A DNA stretch of 5,615 nucleotides from Candidatus Portnoybacteria bacterium CG08_land_8_20_14_0_20_40_83. GTDB lineage: Bacteria; Patescibacteriota; Minisyncoccia; Portnoybacterales; GWB1-42-6. The number at the start of each line of letters is the position of its first letter. The stretch's first letter is position 1. The position numbers and the translations under genes were made by a program. The notes below the pieces were generated by a model. It saw only the letters and a program-made list of their open reading frames with translations, ran no database searches and was not told the DNA's origin. The DNA is taken from the NCBI GenBank assembly GCA_002774415.1, contig PEYL01000068.1:1-5615 (forward strand), given 5' to 3'. Positions 1 through 5,501 of this stretch are shown here, one piece after another.

Positions 1-702
1 GGCTATTTTGCCCATACCAGCCCTTCGGGTGCGACGCCCTGGTATTGGCTGCAGAAAGTCGGCTATGCTTACAGCGGAGCCGGTGAAAATTTAGCGGTTA
101 ATTTCTCCGATTCGGCCGATATTGAAAACGCCTGGATGAATTCGCCGGCCCACAGGCAAAATATTTTGGATAATCGTTTTTCTGAAATCGGAATTGCCAC
201 GGCCAAAGGGTTATATAACGGAAGAGAAGCAATTTTTGTCGTCCAGTTTTTTGGCCGGCCAGAGCTAAGCTCAGCTTTGTCAAAAGTTCAAGCATCGGCT
301 CAGACTGCGCCAAAAAATCCGGCCGCAGTTCCTCCAAAACCGACGCCGGCGCAAAATCCTGTTTCTCTAGCTGAACCGGGAAACATGGCGATTCAAAATA
401 TCCAATCAAATCAAACATCAAGCGATTTGGTGGCTGGTGCTTTAACTTTGTCAGACGATAGCGGAAAAGCGCCTTTGCGGGCTTCGCGTTGGCAGCGTTT
501 ATTGTCAATGCCAAAAAAAATGATTAGTCTAATTTATTTAGTGATTGCCGGAATTGTGTTACTCGCGCTGGCTCTCAAAATTTTTGTTAAAATTAAAATT
601 CAGTATCCGAAACTGATTTTTAACGGCGTCTTAGTGCTTTTTGTAATAATCTCTTTGCTTTATCTTAATTATTTACTTATACAACCAGGCCAAATTTTTT
701 GA
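1..702 (+). CDS. CAP/SCP (YkwD-like) domain protein with two C-terminal membrane helices, 5' partial
   Basis: The reading frame is open from base 1, so the N-terminus (probably a signal or anchor helix and the first helices of the domain) lies outside the window; 233 residues are present. Residues 1-86 are the C-terminal part of a CAP domain (cysteine-rich secretory protein / antigen 5 / PR-1 superfamily, Pfam CAP). Visible signatures are FAHTSPSG with H5, AGENLA with E29, IENAWMNSPAHRQNIL with E42 and H51, and FSEIGIA. The two His and two Glu match the usual CAP cavity residues. Residues 87-170 form a Pro/Ala/Ser/Gln-rich linker of low complexity, and about 174-196 and 205-227 are two hydrophobic helices with a short Lys-rich loop between them. 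I infer an extracytoplasmic CAP domain tethered to the membrane. The biochemical role of bacterial CAP proteins is poorly defined (envelope, adhesion or spore-related roles are described for some). A terminator follows, so it is a separate transcription unit from nrdD. Confidence 0.9.
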   Translation, partial: GYFAHTSPSGATPWYWLQKVGYAYSGAGENLAVNFSDSADIENAWMNSPAHRQNILDNRFSEIGIATAKGLYNGREAIFVVQFFGRPELSSALSKVQASAQTAPKNPAAVPPKPTPAQNPVSLAEPGNMAIQNIQSNQTSSDLVAGALTLSDDSGKAPLRASRWQRLLSMPKKMISLIYLVIAGIVLLALALKIFVKIKIQYPKLIFNGVLVLFVIISLLYLNYLLIQPGQIF

Positions 703-730
703 AGTCTATTTAAGTTCAAAAGTCAGTCTA

Positions 731-756
731 AAACTCCGGTTTTTGCCGGAGTTTTT
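731..756 (+). terminator. Rho-independent terminator of the CAP-domain gene
   Basis: The arms AAACTCCGG (731-739) and CCGGAGTTT (746-754) are a perfect 9-bp inverted repeat with a 6-base T-rich loop, and the 3' arm runs into five T residues (752-756). It begins 29 bases after the TGA stop. This is a canonical intrinsic terminator for + strand transcription and insulates nrdD from the CAP gene. Confidence 0.9.
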
Positions 757-810
757 GTTGTGGCATTTTGGTACGATCGTGGGAAAATGCAACAGAGGAG
801 AAAATTGACC

Positions 811-829
811 TTATCTAAAGTTATCCACA
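811..829 (+). promoter_or_regulatory. Tandem DnaA-box-like sites upstream of the nrdD promoter
   Basis: TTATCCACA at 821-829 is an exact match to the consensus DnaA box. TTATCTAAA at 811-819 matches 7 of 9 positions in the same orientation. Their starts are 10 bases apart, one helical turn, and the pair ends 11 bases before the predicted -35 hexamer. Binding of DnaA is inferred from sequence only. In E. coli, DnaA boxes upstream of the class Ia reductase operon nrdAB are known to affect its expression, which makes a similar role here plausible. A chance 9-mer match is possible. Confidence 0.45.
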
Positions 830-840
830 GTCCTGTCCGT

Positions 841-868
841 TTGACGCCGTTTGCCAATGGAGTAAAAT
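841..868 (+). promoter_or_regulatory. Predicted sigma-70 type promoter for nrdD-nrdG-comEC
   Basis: TTGACG (841-846) is a 5/6 match to the -35 consensus and TAAAAT (863-868) a 5/6 match to the -10 consensus, with a 16-base spacer. Transcription would start near 875, giving a leader of about 175 bases before the nrdD ATG. It is the best promoter in the gap between the upstream terminator and nrdD. Confidence 0.65.
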
Positions 869-896
869 TAAGATACAAAATAAATTTTTTAAATTC

Positions 897-954
897 ACCC
901 CGTTAAATAATTTGCGTAGCAAATTAAAAATCACAGATTTTTATTTAACAGGGT
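897..954. repeat. Nested palindrome folding as a three-way junction (REP/MITE-like or leader RNA)
   Basis: Three inverted repeats are packed without gaps. The outer arms ACCCCGTTAAA (897-907) and TTTAACAGGGT (944-954) pair at 10 of 11 positions. Inside lie hairpin TAATTTGC-GTA-GCAAATTA (908-926, perfect 8 bp) and hairpin AAAATC-ACA-GATTTT (927-941, perfect 6 bp), both with 3-base loops, leaving only 942-943 unpaired at the junction. The layout can form a compact cloverleaf as RNA or as extruded single-stranded DNA. It lies in the presumed nrdD leader about 100 bases before the ATG. It could be a dispersed palindromic element, for example one mobilised by a Y1 (IS200-like/REP) transposase, or a cis-acting leader structure. 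One window cannot separate these. Confidence 0.75.
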
Positions 955-958
955 AAAC

Positions 959-1003
959 AAGGAAAAGTCCCTCTCGCTCCCTTGGGGAAGCTAAGCTTTC
1001 CTT
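959..1003 (+). other. Weaker hairpin in the nrdD leader
   Basis: AAGGAAA (959-965) and TTTCCTT (997-1003) are perfectly complementary over 7 bp; G967 can extend the stem to C996 with one bulged base, and TCCC (968-971) can pair with GGGA (985-988) inside. Free energy was not computed. No U-tract follows, so it is not a terminator. Confidence 0.35.
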
Positions 1004-1049
1004 TGGTTATACTTTGTTTTGGGGTTTGTCCTTGAAAGAATTAACAAAT

Positions 1050-3191
1050 ATGACTGCCAAAGGAAAAATACTTCAAGTTCAAAAAAGGGATGGCCGAATT
1101 GTTGATTTTGAGCAAGAAAAAATTACCTATGCCATCCATAAAGCCATCACCGCCACCAATCAAGGGAATGGCAAGCATGCAAAAAAAATAAGCGTAAAAG
1201 TTTACGACCTTCTCAACAGACGATTCCGCAAAGGAGATATTCCCAAAGTGGAAGAAATCCAGGATATTGTTGAGGAGGTTTTAATTTTGGAAGGATATGT
1301 CGATACGGCCCGCGCCTACATATTATATAGAGAGCAGCATCGCCGCATCAGAGAAAGTAAGACCGCGATTGACGAGGCGGTTCAGATGGTTGACAAATAT
1401 ATCGGCGAGCTTGACTGGCAGGTCAAAGAGAATGCCAACATGGCTTATTCTCTGCAGGGGCTTAACCATTATATTACCTCGGCCGTCACCAAAAAATATT
1501 GGCTGGATAAAATTTATCCAAAAGAAATCAGAGACGCGGCCAATTCCGGAGATTTTCACATTCATAATTTGGATATTTTAGCGCCCTATTGCATGGGCTG
1601 GGATTTATATGACCTGCTTATAAAAGGATTTGGCGGAGTGGCGGGCAAAGTTGAGTCAAAGCCGCCAAAACATTTGCGAACTGCTTTGGCGCAGCTTGTC
1701 AATTTTTTCTATACGCTTCAGGGCGAATCAGCCGGCGCCCAGGCAGTTTCCAATTTTGACACGTTGCTCGCGCCTTTCATCCGATATGATAATTTAAATT
1801 ATCAGCAGGTCAAGCAATGCATGCAGGAATTTTTATTCAGTATGGCCATCCCGACGCGCGTAGGATTTCAGACTCCTTTCACAAACGTCACTTTGGATAT
1901 AAACGTCTCGGCCAGCCTTGCCAAGCAGCCGGCGATTGTCGGAGGCGTGGCGCAAAAAGAAACCTACGGCGAATTTCAGGAAGAGATGGATGTTTTTAAC
2001 CGCGCTTTTTACGAAGTGATGATGGAAGGGGATTTAAAAGGCCGGGTTTTTACATTTCCGATTCCGACAATAAATATCACTAAAGATTTTGATTGGGAAA
2101 GCGAGGCGCTTAAACCGATGTGGGAAGCAACGGCCAAATACGGGGTCAATTACTTTTCAAATTTTATTCAGTCGGATATGAAACCCGAAGACGTGCGGAG
2201 CATGTGCTGCCGCTTAAGACTTGACAACCACGAGCTTTATAAACGCGGCGGAGGGCTTTTTGGCTCAAATCCTTTGACCGGCTCAATCGGGGTCGTCACA
2301 ATCAATATGTCCCGCATCGGCTATCTTTCCAAGACAAAAAAAGAATTTTTGGAGCGGCTGGCCCATTTGATGGATCTGGCAAAAGAGTCTTTGGAAATAA
2401 AGCGCAAAGCCCTGGATAATTTTATAGAAAAAGGCCTTTATCCCTATTCAAGCCATTATCTTGAGGGAGTCAAAAAAATGCGCGGCTCATATTGGGCAAA
2501 TCATTTTTCAACCATTGGCTTGGTCGGAATGAATGAAGCAATGTTAAATTTTACCGGCAAAAACATCGGGTCTTTGCAGGGAAAGAATCTGGCGCTTGAA
2601 ATTTTGGAGTTTATGCGCCAGCGCCTTGTTAAATACCAGGAGGAGACGGGCAGTATGTTCAATCTTGAAAGTACGCCGGCCGAAGGCGCAAGCTACCGCC
2701 TGGCTAAAAAAGACAGAGAGCTTTACCCCGATATTTTGACCGCCGGAGAGAGAGAACCATACTATACCAATTCCACCCAGCTGCCCGTCAATTACACGGA
2801 TGATATTTTTGAGGCGCTTAAGCTTCAGGATGAGCTGCAATGCAAATATACCGGCGGAACAGTTTTGCATATGTTTATAGGAGAGAAAGTTTCGGATGTT
2901 TTAGCGGTAAAAAATTTAATTCGGACAGTTTTTAACAAGTTCCATCTGCCCTATATCACTTTTACACCGACTTTTTCAATTTGCCCCACGCACGGATATC
3001 TTGCCGGCGAACATTTTATTTGCCCCAAATGCGTTATCAAACAGCCCTGCGAAGTTTATTCGCGCATTGTCGGATATTTAAGGCCGGTTTCGCAATGGCA
3101 TAAAGGCAAGCAGGAAGAATACAGGCAGAGGGTAGAATATGTCTTGCCACAAAAAGCAGGTATTAAAACGAAACAAGGAATAGTTGTATAA
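1050..3191 (+). CDS. nrdD: Anaerobic (class III) ribonucleoside-triphosphate reductase, glycyl-radical catalytic subunit
   Basis: Reduces ribonucleoside triphosphates to deoxy forms by glycyl-radical chemistry in the cytoplasm under anoxia. The 713-residue product has an N-terminal ATP-cone (about 6-102, with VQKRDGRIVDF), the allosteric ATP/dATP site. The catalytic barrel follows, with FHIHNLDI and C181, QGESAGAQA (224-232), PFTNVTLD (276-283), PIPTINIT (337-344), the finger-loop pair SMCC (C386/C387, one expected to carry the thiyl radical), TGSIGVVTINMSRIGY and ESTPAE (540-545). The C-terminus has probable zinc ligands CPTH (C645), CPKC (C658, C661) and C667, then the glycyl-radical motif RIVGYLRP with G675. 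Length and domain order fit an intact enzyme resembling the Thermotoga-type family with an added ATP-cone. ATG 1050 is chosen because the ATP-cone begins right after it; TTG 1014 would add 12 residues encoded by leader sequence. No Shine-Dalgarno sequence precedes either start. The electron donor (formate or a thioredoxin-like protein) cannot be decided here. Confidence 0.97.
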   Translation: MTAKGKILQVQKRDGRIVDFEQEKITYAIHKAITATNQGNGKHAKKISVKVYDLLNRRFRKGDIPKVEEIQDIVEEVLILEGYVDTARAYILYREQHRRIRESKTAIDEAVQMVDKYIGELDWQVKENANMAYSLQGLNHYITSAVTKKYWLDKIYPKEIRDAANSGDFHIHNLDILAPYCMGWDLYDLLIKGFGGVAGKVESKPPKHLRTALAQLVNFFYTLQGESAGAQAVSNFDTLLAPFIRYDNLNYQQVKQCMQEFLFSMAIPTRVGFQTPFTNVTLDINVSASLAKQPAIVGGVAQKETYGEFQEEMDVFNRAFYEVMMEGDLKGRVFTFPIPTINITKDFDWESEALKPMWEATAKYGVNYFSNFIQSDMKPEDVRSMCCRLRLDNHELYKRGGGLFGSNPLTGSIGVVTINMSRIGYLSKTKKEFLERLAHLMDLAKESLEIKRKALDNFIEKGLYPYSSHYLEGVKKMRGSYWANHFSTIGLVGMNEAMLNFTGKNIGSLQGKNLALEILEFMRQRLVKYQEETGSMFNLESTPAEGASYRLAKKDRELYPDILTAGEREPYYTNSTQLPVNYTDDIFEALKLQDELQCKYTGGTVLHMFIGEKVSDVLAVKNLIRTVFNKFHLPYITFTPTFSICPTHGYLAGEHFICPKCVIKQPCEVYSRIVGYLRPVSQWHKGKQEEYRQRVEYVLPQKAGIKTKQGIVV

Positions 3192-3192
3192 A

Positions 3193-3292
3193 AATTCAAA
3201 AATCAAAAATCAAAGTGCAAAATGACAATGCAAAATGTAAAATTTTGAATTTTGAACTGTCATTTTGATTTTTGCACTTTGCATTTTGAATT
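3193..3292. repeat. 100-bp palindrome made of mirror-symmetric 7-base units between nrdD and nrdG
   Basis: The segment is an imperfect palindrome centred between 3242 and 3243, with 38 of 50 positions complementary without gaps. Each arm is a tandem array of CAAAxxx heptads. Left arm: CAAAAAT (3197), CAAAAAT (3204), CAAAGTG (3211), CAAAATG (3218), hexamer ACAATG (3225), CAAAATG (3231), TAAAATT (3238). The right arm, read on the other strand from 3288, gives CAAAATG, CAAAGTG, CAAAAAT, CAAAATG, hexamer ACAGTT, CAAAATT, CAAAATT. Heptad borders and the odd hexamer are in exact mirror register. The longest perfect stem is CAAAATGACA (3218-3227) with TGTCATTTTG (3258-3267). It starts 1 base after the nrdD stop and ends 1 base before the nrdG ATG. 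As RNA it would be a long A/U-rich hairpin, possibly protecting or separating the two messages. It could also be a dispersed repeat. Confidence 0.85.
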
Positions 3293-3293
3293 A

Positions 3294-3989
3294 ATGTTAT
3301 TGGGCGGTTTACAAAAAGTCAGCCTGGTTGATTACCCTAATCATGTTGCGGCCACAGTTTTTACTGCTGGTTGTAATTTTTCTTGTCCTTTTTGCCATAA
3401 TCCGGAACTCGTCCAGATAGGCAAATATAAAAATCAGCTTTTTTTGCCCGATCAGGATTTTTTTGATTTTTTGGGAACAAGGCGGGGCTTAATTGACGGC
3501 GTTTGCGTTTCGGGCGGAGAGCCGACCATCCAGAAAGACCTGCCCGAATTTTTAAAAAAAATCAAGGCATTGGGTTTTTTGACAAAGCTTGACACAAACG
3601 GCACCGACCCGGAAGTTTTAAAAAATTTGGCAAAACAAAACCTGGTTGACTATGCGGCCATGGACATAAAGGGGCCGCTTGAAAAATACGGGGAAATTGC
3701 CGGTTCCAATATAGATCTTGAAAAAATCAATGAAAGCACGGAGCTTTTGCGGAGCTTCCCCGATTATGAATTCCGTACGACAGTCGTGCCTAAACTCCAT
3801 AAAAAAGAAGATTTTTTGAGCATTGCCAAATGGCTTGAGGGCGCCAAAAAATATTTTTTGCAGCAGTTCCGGCCCGAAAACACGCTGGATGAGTCATATG
3901 AAAAAATCAGGCCTTATTCGGACGAAAAATTGGGGCAATTTTGTCAGCTTATAAAGCCCTTTTTTGAAACTTGCGAGATAAGAGTGTAA
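3294..3989 (+). CDS. nrdG: Anaerobic ribonucleotide reductase activating protein (radical SAM, NrdG2 type)
   Basis: Activase for NrdD: it cleaves S-adenosylmethionine reductively and abstracts hydrogen from the NrdD glycine (G675 here) to form the stable glycyl radical. The 231-residue product opens with LQKVSLVDYPNHVAATVF, the usual start of this family. The radical-SAM CxxxCxxC motif GCNFSCPFC (C27, C31, C34) follows and binds the 4Fe-4S cluster. Then come SGGEP (73-77, SAM binding), DTNGT (100-104), MDIKGP (123-128) and FLQQFRPENTLD near residue 188. Length is normal for the shorter NrdG2 family and the gene looks intact. ATG 3294 is chosen because the family homology begins at once; the upstream TTG at 3252 would add 14 residues read entirely from the palindrome. 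No Shine-Dalgarno sequence precedes the ATG, which directly follows the hairpin, so translation may depend on coupling with nrdD. Adjacency to nrdD supports the function. Confidence 0.95.
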   Translation: MLLGGLQKVSLVDYPNHVAATVFTAGCNFSCPFCHNPELVQIGKYKNQLFLPDQDFFDFLGTRRGLIDGVCVSGGEPTIQKDLPEFLKKIKALGFLTKLDTNGTDPEVLKNLAKQNLVDYAAMDIKGPLEKYGEIAGSNIDLEKINESTELLRSFPDYEFRTTVVPKLHKKEDFLSIAKWLEGAKKYFLQQFRPENTLDESYEKIRPYSDEKLGQFCQLIKPFFETCEIRV

Positions 3990-3998
3990 ACTAAATAT

Positions 3999-5501
3999 GT
4001 GACAAAATCAAAAATTTTTCTCTATTTCTGTTTATCATTTGTAGTTGGAGTGTTTATTGAGTCTTTAGTCAAAATTCCCTTTATTGCCCTCGGGGGATTT
4101 TTTATTTTGGGAATGATTTTGACCAGCGTTTTTTGGCCAATTAAAAAAACTATCATTGCCGCATTTTGCCTGATGATTATGGCTCTCGGCGGGGCAAGAT
4201 TTTTAGAAAAAGAGCAGGTTGGAACTTTAAGCCAATTAAACGGTGAGGGGCGGCTTAAAATTGTCGGCGTGATCAACGATTTGCCGGACAGGCGGCAGAC
4301 TTCGCAAAAATTAATATTGGAAGCGCGGCAAATAATGGTGAGCGGCAAAACTGCGGCAGTAAACGGTCTTGCGCTGATTACGGTTAAACCCTATCCTATA
4401 TATCAATACGGCGATCTGTTAGAGATCTCCGGCAGATTGGAAGAACCAGAAAGTTTTGGTCCGTCAGATGACGGATTTGATTACAAAACATATCTGGCAA
4501 AAAGCGACATATATTCAATTATTTTGAATCCGGAAATAAAAATTTTGGCGCAGAATCAGGGCAATTATATTAAGCAGATACTTTTTAGCCTGAAGCAAAA
4601 ATATGAAAATTCAATTGAATCATTGATGGGCGAGCCGCAGGCAAGTTTTTTGGCCGGTTTAAATTTAGGCCAAAACAAACAAATCAGCCCCGAATTATCG
4701 GATGCTTTTAAAAAGACCGGCACTTCTCATATCGTGGCGCTTTCCGGCTACAATATCAGCATTATTGCCTCTTTTTTCATGACCATTTTTGGCTGGCTTA
4801 TGCTGCGCCGCTCACTGCGGTTTTGGCTGGCAGTCGCGGCAATTTTATTTTTTACAATCCTGACCGGCGCCTCGGCTTCTGTTGTCAGAGCCGCCATTAT
4901 GGGAATTTTGGTGTTGCTTGCGCGACACGCAGGCAGAATGTATAATGTCAGAAACGCGCTTGTTTTTGCCGGAGCTGTAATGATATATTTGAATCCAAAA
5001 ATTTTGCGTTTTGATATCGGTTTTCAGCTTTCTTTTTTGGCCACCGCGGGGCTGGTGTGGCTGGCACCGTTTTTTGAAAAAGCTTTGAAAAACCTGCCTA
5101 AAATATTTGGTTTGAGAGAGGTTTTAACTGCCACTCTTTCGGCTCAGCTGGCGGTTTTGCCGATACTAATTGTTTATTTTGGCCAGCTTTCAATCATTTC
5201 GCCTTTGGCCAATTTGGTAGTTTTGCTTTTTATTCCTCTGACTATGTTGGTTGGTTTTTTAGCCGGCGGTGTAGGCATTATTTGGATAGGGGGCGCAAAA
5301 ATTTTTGGCTGGCTCGCCTGGCTGTTTTTAACGTTTGAAATTGGAGCCATTAAATTTTTTGCCGGTCTGCCTCTGTCATCAATTAAAATGAATTGGGGCT
5401 GGCCGTTTGTGATTTTTTATTATCTGATATTAATCGGTTTGCTTTATTTATTTTATAATAAAAAGAAGGAAATTTTGGTTGAAAAATGGGCAGAAAAATA
5501 A
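3999..5501 (+). CDS. comEC: ComEC/Rec2-family DNA uptake channel, short form without beta-lactamase-like domain
   Basis: Inner-membrane channel that carries single-stranded DNA into the cytoplasm during natural transformation. The 500-residue product has N-terminal membrane helices (about 5-22, 27-45, 51-66), a soluble segment (about 85-185) with the pattern of the DUF4131/OB-like domain including DGFDYKTYLAKSDIYSII, and the Competence domain from about 215. Family marks are FLAGLNLGQ (217-225), GTSHIVALSGYNISII (241-256), ASVVRAAIMG (293-302), LRFDIGFQLSFLATAGL (336-352) and SAQLAVLPIL (381-390), with about eight or more further helices to 486. It ends in a basic tail. Full-length ComEC proteins of 700-800 residues carry a C-terminal metallo-beta-lactamase domain that is absent here; a separate gene may supply it. 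The end is a natural stop, not a visible break. The GTG start lies 9 bases after nrdG and places a membrane helix at the N-terminus; the overlapping ATG at 3997 meets TGA at once. No good Shine-Dalgarno sequence is seen. Confidence 0.93.
   Translation: MTKSKIFLYFCLSFVVGVFIESLVKIPFIALGGFFILGMILTSVFWPIKKTIIAAFCLMIMALGGARFLEKEQVGTLSQLNGEGRLKIVGVINDLPDRRQTSQKLILEARQIMVSGKTAAVNGLALITVKPYPIYQYGDLLEISGRLEEPESFGPSDDGFDYKTYLAKSDIYSIILNPEIKILAQNQGNYIKQILFSLKQKYENSIESLMGEPQASFLAGLNLGQNKQISPELSDAFKKTGTSHIVALSGYNISIIASFFMTIFGWLMLRRSLRFWLAVAAILFFTILTGASASVVRAAIMGILVLLARHAGRMYNVRNALVFAGAVMIYLNPKILRFDIGFQLSFLATAGLVWLAPFFEKALKNLPKIFGLREVLTATLSAQLAVLPILIVYFGQLSIISPLANLVVLLFIPLTMLVGFLAGGVGIIWIGGAKIFGWLAWLFLTFEIGAIKFFAGLPLSSIKMNWGWPFVIFYYLILIGLLYLFYNKKKEILVEKWAEK

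Larger units (their letters stand above)
703..1049. other. Intergenic control region upstream of nrdD
   Basis: This gap of about 350 bases has no convincing gene. It contains in order the terminator of the CAP gene, a tandem DnaA-box-like pair, a sigma-70 type promoter and two structured elements in the presumed nrdD leader, each listed separately. No tRNA, NrdR-box pair or riboswitch class I recognise is visible. A 39-codon frame (787-906, ATG to TAA) exists but overlaps the promoter and a palindrome arm and is treated as doubtful. Confidence 0.7.

Noticed and set aside
98..514. Antisense open frames, e.g. 98-514, 2544-2870 and 4022-4348 on the minus strand.
   Set aside because: They lie opposite well-supported genes, have no recognisable domains and no start signals; they are coding shadows.
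1008..1013. TATACT as a second -10 box near nrdD.
   Set aside because: The nearest TTG-type -35 (TTGGGG, 982-987) gives a 20-base spacer and no extended -10 is present; the promoter at 841-868 is far better.
1014..1049. Upstream TTG start for NrdD adding 12 residues (and TTG 1028).
   Set aside because: The added residues have no family support, the codons overlap leader sequence, no Shine-Dalgarno sequence precedes them, and ATG 1050 fits the ATP-cone start.
757..1049. NrdR boxes or a cobalamin riboswitch, both common before reductase genes.
   Set aside because: No pair of 16-base ACAC..TATAT..GTGT-like sites and no B12-box-like conserved core were seen in the leader.
3193..3292. CRISPR array or tandem-repeat protein-binding array in place of a palindrome.
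   Set aside because: Units are 7 bases without spacers and the two halves are inverted, which does not fit CRISPR; a binding array remains possible but unsupported.
3252..3293. TTG start for NrdG adding MNCHFDFCTLHFEL.
   Set aside because: The 14 residues are read from the right arm of the palindrome; family homology starts at ATG 3294.
3845..3860. Perfect 16-bp palindrome CAAAAAATATTTTTTG inside nrdG.
   Set aside because: It is explained by codons for Lys-Lys-Tyr-Phe-Leu in a conserved coding stretch with AT-rich codon use.
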